DNA of 64,000 bases, from NCBI GenBank assembly GCA_012931725.1, contig CM022946.1:74802189-74866188 (forward strand), written 5' to 3'. A model generated the notes under the pieces. The model saw nothing but the letters and a program-made list of their open reading frames with translations, searched no databases and was not told the DNA's origin. Made by a program: the position numbers and the translations under genes. Position 1 is the stretch's first letter; each line of letters opens with the position of its first letter. Positions 42,874-54,432 of the stretch are shown here, piece after piece. This DNA is from Litsea cubeba (taxonomy: Eukaryota > Streptophyta > Magnoliopsida > Laurales > Lauraceae).

Positions 42874-45549
42874 TTATATGCATGATCCCTCAGTTTTCTT
42901 CTTTTCTCCCTTTGAGGAGGCTTCTGAGTTTTTGACCCGGTAATCCATTTCAATTTGGAGGACTTGCGGGGCATGTTTGTCGACATCCTCATTCAGCTTT
43001 TGTAATTCCGAGATGAGATTATCACGAGTGTGCGGAGACATTCGCAACAAATCTAGGATGTGCAGACGTGCAGGTATGTGCTTGAAGTGTTCAATCAAGT
43101 CATACTTGAAAGCCTCCTTAGGGCCTGCATGTTCATCATTGTTGCCACTAGGGGCGCTTACAACATCTTTTCCCGAAGGATTTACATATGTAAAGGAAGA
43201 TTGGTTGTAATTTTTGTGGTATACCCGGCCAGAGCGAGTGCCTCTACCAACTTCGGGAGCTTCTTGAGAAGGGTCTTCGTTTGGAAGATTGTGTTCAGGA
43301 TCAAGAGGCTGTCGTTTTTCATTTACTGAGGATGAATCACCAGCAGAGTTGCCATCCTCAGTGATCGTGTTGCACGGAGCATTTTCCCGGAACAAGTCCT
43401 GAACAGCATCCAGCAACCTTTCTTCGTTGACTAATTCATCATCCCAATCATCAATGGCTGGGAATTCTTCAGTCAGGAAGGGTGTGAACTTTGAAGTCAC
43501 AGTCTCAGGAGAAGAAACCTGAGAGGGTGTCATCTCAGTGAAAGTCACATGAGACGACGTGGCTTCAGAAGATACATTGCTAGGCATCGCCGGAGTGTAA
43601 GTGCTCTCATCAGACGATGCTTCGGAAGAGCTATAATCCCGAATTATCACATTACATGAAGCTCTGACGGGAGACGTTGCCTGATCGGAGTCAGACTCAT
43701 CCTCAGATGTAAGAGGATCGTCTATCCAGCAATTTTCTCCATTTTCAGGAGTTAAGGGAGGGTGTACCTGGTGGTCTTCAGGGACTTCAGGCTCTGGGTT
43801 ACGAGGAGGCTCGTCGATGCGTTCTTGCTCTTGTTCTAGAGCGAGTCGCTGCAAGATCCTTGCATATTCTTCAAGATCAGGCATGGGAGCCGGATCTTCT
43901 TCTTCATCAACTCTTTGTGGCTCAACATAGTTGATTTCCACTGGAGTAATGAGAGGTGCTGAGTCAGCAGCATTTTCTTGTATAGCCTCTTGGTCTTGAT
44001 CATCATCGGACCAGGATCCTTGTGGCTATAGGGGGTTATACCAGATTACTGGCATAAGATGAGACTCAGGAACCCATTCTTCATCGGAGAGATATTCTCC
44101 TGTTTCAAGGGACTCCTCCCACTCATCTGTGTAGTTGGATTCAAATCCATCATCGGTGTCGCTGGATTCGTATCCATCAATGGAGAATCCAACTACCGAA
44201 TTGCAAGAGTATGATGCCTCCTGCATGGCTTCTTTGAATTGAGGTGGCATGAAATCACTGAGAGTGAATATCCTTACCCCCTTTGAAGTCTCTGGAAGGG
44301 ATGTTTTTGTTGCCTCCAGCGAAGCGGTAGAGGAAGCCTCTGCCTTTTCTTTGACTTCTAGTTTTGGCTGGGTCTTCTCTTGCCGTTTGAGCTTGAGGAG
44401 ATGTTTCCTAGCCTGCCTTCGCTGTTGAGCTGTAGGCTTTGTTTTCACCACCTCCCAATTTTCATCTTCCAGGAGATCGGGATGTACCCATATCGGTTGT
44501 CCGTCTGGTGTCTGGTAAGGAACCAGTTCCTCGGACGATTGGATTGAGTTTATCACCTTGAAGGAAGTAGTGATCTTCTTCTTTGGTGATTTTGATGTTT
44601 GTCCACATGTCACCATGTTGACGGAGGCAGACCCATAGTTTTTGTCAAAGGTGATGACTCAGTTTTTCCACATCTCATTTATTTTCTCTCTCACAACGAA
44701 GCATTGATTGAGAGGATGCGAGATCATCTGGTGGTATGGACAGTACCGAGGATCGTTGGTTTTGCCAACATCACCCGGTCTTTTTGGTTCAGGCAAGGTG
44801 AGCTTACCGTTTGCCACAAGAGCCCCGAAGATTTCATCAACATCTTCATCAAACGGGTATTTCTTCTCTACTCGTTCTTTGAAGGCATCTGAGAGTTCAG
44901 GTCTCTTACCAGCAGCTTTGTTTTCAGCTTTCTTTGGTAGCTGAGGAGCTGACTTGGTCTGCACATTGAGGACCTCTTTCTTCTTTGGTTTAGAGGTTGC
45001 AATGGCGGTTGGCTCTTTTCTTGATGATTTCTGACTGTTGAGGTCTTTAATCACCGTTTCAGCTTCCATGGAAGCTTCTAGGAGTTCTCCCAGGTTTTTT
45101 GATTTGTTGCCGATGATCATGGAGCGGATTCTGGCTCTCATGTTGTTTCGGCAGATGTCGACTAGCGACGCTTGTGGCAATACATCAGAGCATTTGTATG
45201 CCATTGCTTTCCACTTGTGAATGAAGTCATATGTTGATTCATTCTCCCCCTGTTTTAGGCTGCACAGCTGAGCCATAGTAGCGGGGTGATCCTCACCTTT
45301 GAAGTGAGTCAGGAAGCGTCTCTCTAACATAGCCCAATTTTGGATTGAGTCCTCCGGCAGAGTGGAGTACCAATCGAAGGCCGTACCTTTTAGGGTACTT
45401 GCAAAGAGGCGGATCTTGAGTGCATCTTGATCCGCGATAGCTCCCGTCAGGATCTTGAAGTGGATGACGTGCTGTCTGGCTGATCCTTTCCCCGTATATG
45501 TTTGGAGAGTAGGATGCTTGAATTTGGTGGGGAACGGGACCGAGTCCAT
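42874..45549 (-). pseudogene. Y Gag C-terminal half and Gag-protease linker
   Basis: Three open pieces (45549-44659, 44616-44026, 43941-42874) align end to end with one frame of X. The first holds the retrotransposon Gag core (FDWYSTLPEDSIQNWAMLER, THFKGEDHPATMAQL) and a C/H-rich YCPYHQMISHPLNQC segment. The rest is a long acidic, Ser/Glu-rich linker of unknown role. Stops at 44659, 44026 and 42874 separate the pieces; 44026 is CAG to TAG. Confidence 0.85.
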
Positions 45550-46965
45550 TCATAAGGGATATGGTGGCTTGATCCCATGCTCTTTGAGTATATCCTCTTC
45601 TTTTGCTTTGGCGAGGATACTGTCTACGTCCTTTTTGGTAAGGGCGCGTGACTCATTTTCTTCTCCATTTACCTCGTCGTCTTGATGATTCGGAGGAGGT
45701 TCATTGTTCGCCTGATTTTGGAAGGCGAGGAGAAGGTTTTCCATCAGAGTTTCAATCCTCTGCTGGCCCTGTTCCAACTGCTGGATGCGGGTGATCGCAT
45801 CTTCTGGAGGTGGATTGCGGGGTGGTGGCTCAGAATTTGTAGCCAAGACATTCATCCTTCGTGATTCGAACGAAGAAACTATCCTGGTGACTGAGCTGGG
45901 GCTCAATCTTTTCGAAGAAGAGCTTGAGGAAGGATCACTCTGCTGTCCTTTGCTTGAAGGAGCAGGGGATTCTTCTGAATGTCTTCTTGTCCTTGAGACA
46001 CTGCGGGTCGTCGGACGTCGGACATGGATTTTTGTTGCTGATTTTTGGCGCCTTCTGGTTTTTCCAACCATATGGACGGCAGCAACTTGGTTGGGTCTTT
46101 CTTTTTCGACCCATTTGGGAGAGACTTGAAGTGTAGGAGGCTGGGTCCTTTGCTTCTCTAGTCTCTTTTGCCAGTATGACGCGCGGCGGCGTATACGACG
46201 AGCAATTTGAGCTTCGGTCAGCTCTGGCTGGGCTTTGACGATGAAGGATGTGCTCCCTCGGGCGCAGCAGCCGAGCCTGTTTTCTTTGCAGCTGGGCAAG
46301 GACAAGATGCGGACCCTGTCCTTCGCCTGTTGCAGCGAAGCTTTGAATTTTTGGAGTTCGGCCCCTGTAGAGATGAAGGGTCGAACTGCAGGTTTGTAGG
46401 CCTTAGCAGGTGCTTGCAGAGGCCTTGTGATGCATGACTTGATTTTGGGCTTGTAGGAACAAGCCGGCTCATGCTGGGATGACTTGGAAGTCTGGTTGGA
46501 GATGGGTTTCTCCTCTTTCATGTAAGCGAGAGGGTAGAACTGGTTCTCCTTGAGTGGGGCCAGGAATGCTGGCTTAGTGGATTTTTGGGACCTTCTTTGT
46601 TTTGGTGAAGGTCTTGGGGACCAAGTCTTGGGATAGACCTGGTTGCTTGCAGGTCGAGGCTTCGTGGGGGTGCCACGGGCTTCAGGCCTTCTGGTGCTCG
46701 CCTTTGGTGTCATGGTAGTGACACGTTGAGAGGCGAGTTTCTGCTTCTTGGAGGGAGCAGTTTGTTCTTCGGGAAGTGGGAATGGTCCCAGCGTCCCAAA
46801 GACGATAGTCCGGGGAGTCGAGGTCGACCCGGAGTTCAGAGAGTTGCCGAGGGAGTTGACGCTTTGGCAGCTGATGGGGCGCTTGTAAGTGCGCGTGGTT
46901 TGCTTCTGTTGAAGCATGAGTTGGTGCTTGTTTTCATCGAAAGTAATGGTTAGTGAAGCTGCCAT
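45550..46965 (-). pseudogene. Y Gag N-terminal extension
   Basis: Start at the ATG at 46965 (MAASLTITFDENKHQ), conserved in X. The piece is basic and Ser/Pro/Arg-rich with a proline- and glutamine-containing C-terminus and no recognised domain. It lies directly upstream of the Gag core and is cut from it by TGA at 45550, where X has TGG. Confidence 0.8.
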
Positions 46966-48677
46966 TGTTAGTTTTTCGAAAATTTCTGAAACAAGACCAC
47001 ATCCATTAGTAATCACAAGAATATAATGATCATAAATGGGAAGTTCTATGGTTTCGTCTTTTCAAATTGCTAGAGGAAGATGACCCAAGCAACATGAAGA
47101 AGGCAAAACGCCATAGAGGGTACAATTGTTCTGATCGCAGGTATGGTAAGCCCAGAATGGGCATCCCAGTGACTGCTAGAAGCAATTGTGAACTTAAATT
47201 CGACTTATCGAGAAGCAGAGCTTGCTCGAGGTAAGAAGAATATAAAGTTGGAGTTACAGATGTGCCGGTCGCAATACAGTAGACCCTGAAAGGGCGTACT
47301 AGTACCGCTAGACACAAATGTTTTGAGACCGCATCTATGAGATGAGATTCTCTGTTTTGAAAGGTCAAGATTGGATTCATCAAAGAGAGCAGATGGTATT
47401 CCAATCTGAACACGGGCTCAGCGATTTCCGCGAGCACCAGTGCTCAGAAAGAAATGAACCATAATTTCTCGCATCTGAATCTAAAAATGACGAGTTTTTT
47501 TTTTTTGAAAAGTCAATATCGGGTTCATCAAAGAGAGCAAAAGGCATTCCAATCTGAACACGGTCTCAACGATTTCCGTGAGCGCCAGTGCTCAGAAAGG
47601 AGAAGACCAAGATTTCTCCAATCTAAACCCAAAATGACGGAAGTTTTTTTTTTTGAAGATTTTGAAGATTTTCTTTTTTTTTTTTTAAATCTTTTTTTTT
47701 TTATTTTTATTATTTTTTTATTTTTATTATTTTTTTTATTTTAAGAATTTTTTTTTTTTTTGAAATTTTTTTTTTATTTTAAAATTTTTATATATATTTT
47801 TTAAAAAAAATTATTATTTTTTAAAAAATTTTATTTAAAAGACGAGAGAGTACACATAGGCCTCCTAACCCGGTCTTATGAAATCTTGATTGATAGAATT
47901 GCCCCCAGGTAAGGGTAGGATTACTTAATGAACCCGTTTGGAGGACCCTTGCCTAGAACAGTCAAGCTGTCTCCACACTCTGGACAAGGCTTTTCTTTGA
48001 ATCAACCATGATCAAAGAACACAGTTGGTTTAACCTTAGTGGTCTATGTCTTTTTTTTGTTTTTATATATATATATATTTTTTTAATGAACTCATCGAAG
48101 AGAAACAATGGCCCAATCCCCGATCCGAACACGGTCTCAACGATTTCCGTGAGCGCCAATGCCCAGAAGGGAGAGGATCAAAGTTTCTCAATTTTGAATC
48201 CAAACTGAAAAATCTGATTTTTTGTTTTTTTTTTTTTTGAAAAGAGAAAGAGTGGAAATAAATTCAAAGAATTAGAAATCTCCTAACAAAAAATCTCATC
48301 TCATTTTTTTTTTTTTTAGATTTTTAAAGAACTCAACGAAGAGAAACAATGGCCCAATCCCCGATCCGAACACGGTCTCAGCGATTTCCGTGAGCGCCAG
48401 TGCCCAGAAGGGATAGGATCGAAGTTTCTCAATTTTGAATCCAAACTGAAAAATCTGATTTTTTGTTTTTTTTTTTTTTTTGAAAAGAGAAAGAGTGGAA
48501 ATAAATTCAAAGAATTAAAATTTTCCAAAAAATCTCATCTCATTTTTTTTTAGATGCGGAATCCAACATAGGCCACCAATTATAAAGTAGCCAAGGAATC
48601 GAGAAAAGAAATATAAGCATAGAGCAAAATATATGATATGCAAATATTTCATTTCTAGCATCGTGTTCTCAAATAAA
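46966..48677 (-). repeat. Y 5' leader with four repeat units
   Basis: Noncoding. Units of about 115-150 bp containing AACACGGTCTCAACGATTTC and GTGAGCGCCAGTG start near 47377, 47525, 48092 and 48333. The two nearest the LTR are the most alike. An A/T-only stretch lies at 47640-47840. Confidence 0.75.
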
Positions 48678-48699
48678 CGAGTCCCACCGGGTGTAGCCA
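48678..48699 (-). other. Primer-binding site of Y
   Basis: On the minus strand, TGGCTACACCCGG and then TGGGACTCG start three bases after the LTR end. The plus strand CGAGTCCCACC looks like a tRNA T-arm end. The tRNA could not be named. Confidence 0.6.
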
Positions 48700-48702
48700 G
48701 CT

Positions 48703-51139
48703 TGATGGACCGCGCTCCTGCTCGGTTCCTACCGAGGTGTCGGCGGACGTGGGAGTCCGTCGGGTCCGACCCTTTTCGTAACCAAGGGGGCAGGGGCGTG
48801 CATCAACATTTCTTTTTTTGTGTGGGTGTGCCAGATTTTCTATTTTTACTTGGAATTGCAAGTGGTGATCCGGAGATCAACCTTCGCAAGTAAAAAGGAA
48901 ATCAACTTCTTTCGAGTTTTCCATTGCACATACATTTAAGAAAAAGAGACATTTTTCTTGGTTTGCCGTGAAAGGCGATTTTTTTGGCATTTATAGCTGA
49001 TTTTGGCGTTTATAGCCGATTTTTGGCGTTTATAGCCGATTTTGGCGTTTATAGCCGATTTACAATCCTTATCAATAATGAAAGACAAGAGTTGTGATTT
49101 TTGTCTCTTTTGAAAAAATACAAACTACAATGAAAAGCAAGAAAAGGAGGATCTAACTTCTCAGGAGATTGTGGGGACTCGTTTAGATTGACGGTCGCAA
49201 GCCATATGTGGGCTTCGCCATCATCCATGCAGATGAGAACAGAGGATGCTATTGATTCGTTTGGCTTGGCTATAACCTTAGGTTTTTAGAGAACAAAGAC
49301 CAAAAGAAGGTCCTATGTCCAATAAAAGCCGAGTAGACGGGCTTGAAAAGCCACATCTAAGCCATTGGAGGCAGGAGGAGAAAGCAAGGACCTTGGGGGG
49401 GGTACCCCCAAGGGACTTTTGTCACCTTGTAGCGGTGGCCGGTGTAGAACTTCCGCAGAGTTTTCTCTCTTTTCCTTCTCTGAATTTCTGTGCTTTGTCT
49501 GTGTGTCTGCTGTTTTCTGAATATCCTTTCTTCTTGGAGAGCTCTCCTATTTATAGGCTTTTAGGTAGCCATTAAGGAGGGTTTATGGGCTTTTATTGTC
49601 ATTAAGCCGCATAATGGGAGGAGTTACAAAATTGAATTTTTTATTTTGTAACTCCTTTTTCTTGGCTTCTGATTGGCCGGAGGAGATTGAGGGCATTTAA
49701 TCGCCTTTAATCGCCATGATGGAGGAGTTTCATGGGTTAAATGCCAGGAATTTCTTGACTTGTAACTCCCGGATGCTTGCTTCTGATTGGGCCGTCCGAA
49801 GAAATGGATTAATGACTGTAATAAAGCTAGTCAATTAATCGCATTAAGTGGTCGCCGAGCATCTGAAGAGTCGCGGGCCGTGCCGCGTCTTTTGGGGTTC
49901 TTCTGTCGATGATCATCGATGGATCTTCATGTAGATCGACATCAGATGACCATGTAATTTCAGGTGTTTGTTGCCGACAGCGGGTCGGTTCCATCTGTCC
50001 TGTCGATTTCTCGATCGGTCGGGTAGAAAGCACATTTTTTTTGGTTGATCGGGTGGCGATCAATATTGTTTTCAATACTCTTGATGATTGACCCGTGTTT
50101 TGGATGGATGTCAGAGGATTTGGTGTCTCAAAAGTATGAATTTTGGAAAGTACCAGAGGCTGGGCGCTTCGAATCGCGAAAAACGGCGAAAAAACGGGGT
50201 TTCCGGGGGCTTCCCGGAGACCCCGGGCTCCAGGGTCGCAGGGTCGCCGGGGTCTGCGACCCTGGGGGGGTTTTCCCCCCTTTTTGTCCCGTTTTGTGTC
50301 CGTTTTTGCTGTTTTTTTATTCTTTTTTCTCCTGTACTTTTCCTTGACATTTTGACCATTTATTGGCCTGATTTCCCTGTAGGAAACCTGATGAGAATCC
50401 TTGCATTTTATTTTGCAAAGTTTCCAATTTCCTGAGAAAGCCGAAGACTTTGTCGTGCAGAGCTGCCGATTTTCCATCAGAAGCTGAAACTGGGTCAAAC
50501 GATGTCGGAATGACCTGAAATTTTGTGTGAGGTCTCCTGAGCAATAAATAAGACCAACCATAGGCTTTTGTTTGAGTTTTGAAGCCTTTTAGGGTCCTAT
50601 CACCAGTAGACTCGCTTTTGTCGCGATGAAGATGTCGCGGTTTGATGTGCGGTCAACCGAAGTCCGATTGACTTGAAATTTGACAGTTAACCTATTGGAG
50701 TCATTTTAAGATGATCCATAGGCTCTGTCTTGGGAACCATGGTCTCGGAGAGCTTCGCCGCCGAGAGGCCTGATTTAGCTGTTCGAGGGTTGATGTAGGG
50801 TCAAACGTTGTCGATTTGACTCGAAACTGGACGTGGAGCCTTTTGGAAGTATTTTGAGACCATCCATCGGCTCTGATCGAAGATTTGGTGTCTCCGATGC
50901 TTTTGCCGCCGAGAGCCCCTTTTCGGCTATCGGAGAAGCGAAGTTAGGCCAAATGATTTTGAAATGGCCCAAAACTTCTTGTGTATTCCTCTTTTGGCTG
51001 TCTTGAAGGATCTTGCAGTTTTTGTTTGATTCTGACAAGATTTGATTTTTGGAAGTAGCATTGCCTATTTATGGCAGGTTACGACTTCATGCAGCTCTTT
51101 GGATCTTGAAGAGGCAAAGTGACATTTTTGGTGTCAACA
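48703..51139 (-). repeat. LTR D (5' LTR of Y)
   Basis: A 2437-bp partner of LTR C, from TGATGG to TCAACA, followed by AGAAG at 51140-51144. Minus-strand TATA at 49547-49556, G-run palindrome at 49391-49413, four minisatellite units at 48984-49063. Confidence 0.93.
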
Positions 51140-51543
51140 AGAAGCAGGCAGTCCGAAAGAAGAACTTAGAAGAGCTAACCATCATCAGGCTGACACATGA
51201 CCTTAACATCCTTGACAGGGAGGTCGATGAGGCCAGGAAACGTCTTGAGCATCTGCAGGCACAAGTCGCTGCCAAGTGGACTGCCATAGTAGAGGCTCGC
51301 GATAGGGAGAGTGCTCTGATTCACCAGGTTGCAGATGCCAATCAGGTTCTCAAAAGGAAGTCTGATTGGGAGAAACAATGGCAAACTGCTCGAGGTAAGC
51401 TTCCTGGTGCGAAAGAAGGGGTACAGCCCACTCCAGCATCTCATGGCAGGTTCCTGAAGAAGCGTGCCTTGGAATCCTTGACGGCTGAGGCTAAAAGTTT
51501 GCTTGAGGAGCTGAACTCTTGGTTGGAGACCATTTTTTATTGA
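51140..51543 (+). pseudogene. Antisense PMD-like gene, copy X, 3' part (exon 5b)
   Basis: This resumes exon 5 of X after element Y, beginning with the AGAAG duplication and continuing KKQAVRKKNLEELTI to TGA 51541-51543. It encodes the C-terminal coiled coil and closely matches 37716-38122 in Y. Confidence 0.9.
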
Positions 51544-53020
51544 GCTCCTGTATATATATATTTTTTTACAGAAACCATCCTTCTCACTTTTTTTTGGTAC
51601 CACTTGTATTTTTTTTTGGTACTTTTATTTTTTGTAGTGCTTGTGAACACTTTCTCTTTTTTTTTTTTGGTACCACATGTATAAATATATTTTTTTTTGG
51701 TACTCTCTTTTTTTGTTATCCCTACGCTCACTTGAATCTTTTTTTGATAAAAGTAATTGCTAAATGGGATGCTCTTCTTTTTTTGTTATCCCTACGCTCG
51801 CTTGAATCTTTTTGTGATAAAAGTAATTGCTAAATGGGATTTGATCAAAAGGTTGTCATTTTGTGAAAATCTTGTCAAATGATTGTTTTGGCATGGAAGC
51901 CAGGTTTTTGTTTGTGGCATGGAAGCCAATTTTGGCATGAGAGCCAGCTTTTCTTGTGGCATTGATAGCCGAGTTTTTTTTTTGTGGCATCTATAGCCAG
52001 TTTTGGTGGAATTGATAGCCGGTTTGTTTTGTGGCATCTATAGCCGGTTTTCTTTTGGTGGCATTGATAGCCGGTTTTTTTTTAAAGCCAATTTTTTTTG
52101 TTTGTGGCATTGATAGCCGGTTTTGTTTTGTGGCATTAATAGCCGGTTTGTGGCATTTATAGCCTGCTTTGGTGGCATTTATAGCCGGTTTGGTTTTCAA
52201 AAATGCAAGTATCGACTAAAAGTCGCCTCCCTGCTGAATGTTCTTGCAAGTATCGATGGAATGTCGCATCCTTGCTCATTCGGTTGCGAGTATCGATGGA
52301 ATGTCGCATCCTCGCGGATTTGGGTGCAAGTATCGATGGAATGTCGCATCCTTGCTTTTCAAAAATTTTGGTTTTGCGGGTACTGACTTGATGTCGTTTC
52401 CCCATGATTTTTGAAATTTGTGGTTTTCTCGAACCTTTGAGTTATGGGTATCAACTGAAATGTTGCGTCTCCATGGTTAGGTTTTTTCGAACCTTTGAAA
52501 TTTGGGTTGTGGATATCAACTGAAATGTTGCGTCTCCACAGTTTTGGATTTTGCAGGTATCGATGAAATGTCGCTTTCCTGCGATTTTGGAAGTGTCGAA
52601 CATGGTTCATATGCTTCCAATTTGTGCGAGTATCGACTAAGCGTCGCTTCCTCACGGTTTTTTTGAAAAACCATAACTTTTTTTTTAAGACACGAGGGAC
52701 ATAAGTTTTGACCTAAAACCATTTTTTGGCGGTAAAAGGGAGGGTGGACTAGGTTGGAAATCCCTGAATCCGGATTTTATTTCAAAGCATGAATTTTGGG
52801 TTCAAGGGTTGAAAATTTTGGTCAAGTTAGGGAAAGGTTCCTAAACTTGGATATTTTTTTTTTGAACAATGAAACGATGAAAGTAAGCATTGTTTTAAAT
52901 TTCTAGAAATTTCAACATTTGATATGAAAATTCTAAAAAAAAGGGTGGGTTTTAGCGAGCGTGTACCTGGAAACCGGTTTTGGCCATACAGGCATTGCTC
53001 TTACCCAGTTGGGTAAGTCT
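51544..53020. repeat. X region between antisense gene and pol: minisatellite blocks
   Basis: No gene. The order is the same as in Y: T-rich GGTACC repeats (51590-51720), GGCATTGATAGCCGG units (51890-52195), GTATCGATGG units (52203-52372) and GATATCAACTG units (52440-52550). Confidence 0.75.
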
Positions 53021-54432
53021 TCAAGGGTAGTACCGCTTTAAGAACTTGCCATTGATGGGCAGCATACATCTGTCACCTTCCATGTTTAGGAGTGCGTATG
53101 CGCCATTGGAGAAAACCTTGTCGATGACGTAGGGTCCCTCCCATTTTGGCTCAAATTTGCCTTTGGACTTGTGAGCGAAGACCATTGGTCTTTTTACCGC
53201 AAGAACCAAGTCACTCTTTTTGTAGGCGCGTTGCCTGACCTTTTTATCGAAAGATCCTGCATGCGTGCTTGGTAAAGTTCAATGCTTTGTTGAGCTTCGA
53301 GCCGTCTCTCATCGAGATTGTCCAGCTCATGGAGTCGCAATTTGACATTGCTTTCTTGAGTCATGTCATTTTGCAAGGATACCCTCAAGGAAGGAATTTG
53401 TACTTCCAAGGGCACGACAGCTTCGCATCCACAGACCAAGGAGAATGGTGTGCTATGGGTTGGTCCTCGAACGGTGGTTCGATAGGCCCACAAAGCTTCA
53501 GACATTTTGTCGCTCCAGTCTCTTTTGTGACTAGAGACCATTTTTTTGAGGATTTTGCAGAGTGTCTTGTCGAAAGCTTTTGCTAACCCGTTCGCTGCCG
53601 GATTGTATGGAGTCGAAGGACAGCTTTGGATTTTGTATTTGTCGCAGAACCTGTAGAATTGATGATCCCGGAACTGTGGTCCGTTTTCATGGACGAATCT
53701 TTTGGGTATGCCGAAACGACAAATGATGTTGGTGCGCAGGAACTGAAGGACTGATGAGGTCTTTATTTCGTTAAACGCAAATGCTTCTGACCATTTGGAG
53801 AAATAATCCGTAGCGGCGAAGATGAAGCGATGACCTTTGCTCGAAGGGGGAGAAATAGGGCCTATGATGTCCATACCCCACGCTTCGAAAGGCCATGAGA
53901 TCGCTGTAGGATGCAGCCATTCTGGAGGCATGTGAATGTAATCTCCATGAACTTGGCATTGTTGGCAGCACTTAGCAAATTGCATTGCGTCGGCTACCAT
54001 GGTAGGCCAGTAATATCCTAACCTTTTTATTTGATCATAGAGCTTAGGTCCAGCCTGATGAGCTCCGCAAAGACCAGCATGAACTTCTTTGAGTGTTTCT
54101 TCAGCCTCTTGTTATGACAAGCAGCGTAGAAGTACTCCGTTGAAGGATTTCCTGTAAAGGATTTTTGAAGGAATATCCAAATGAAAGCTTGGGGTTCGCC
54201 TTTGGATGCTTACCCGTTCTTTTGGATCTTCAGGTAGGATTCCGAACATAATGTAATCAATGAACGGATCCCTCCGGTCGCTGATTGAAGTTTGAAGGAT
54301 TGAAATCAGACTTCCGACCACTTGGTGGCATTCAGCAACTGCTTGGTGTGTGTTAAGAGGAGGAAGGATTCTTCTTTCGCACACTGTGATTTGCATGTTT
54401 TCCCCTTTCCTGGATTGCCATGGATGCGGCAA
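53021..54432 (-). pseudogene. X integrase, with substituted catalytic residues
   Basis: Pieces 54432-54112, 54000-53194 and 53209-53021 together match Y integrase. The HHCC finger and first catalytic D (GMDIIGP) are present. The second reads VHENGPQF, where Y has VHDNGPQF. The third reads GLAKAFDK, where Y has GLAEAFNK. Two of three metal-binding positions are thus changed (D to E, E to K). TAA at 54112 replaces CAA, and a base loss at about 53261 shifts the frame. Confidence 0.88.

Larger units (their letters stand above)
18841..51139 (-). mobile_element. Element Y: Tat-type Ty3/gypsy element nested in X (with nested copia)
   Basis: LTR C (18841-21196) and LTR D (48703-51139) bound this element and share diagnostic bases (TTTTTACTTGG, ATCAACCTTCGC, TTTCGAGTT) that differ from the A/E pair. 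The flanking AGAAG repeats prove insertion into exon 5 of X's antisense gene, in the same orientation as X. Without the copia insertion and its rearrangement (26278-37385), Y is about 21.2 kb. Its gag-pol has five nonsense codons and two in-frame deletions, so it could move only with proteins supplied by relatives. Confidence 0.93.

Noticed and set aside
48678..48699. A genuine tRNA gene 3' end
   Set aside because: Only about 22 bp are tRNA-like and no cloverleaf precedes them; the position fits a primer-binding site.
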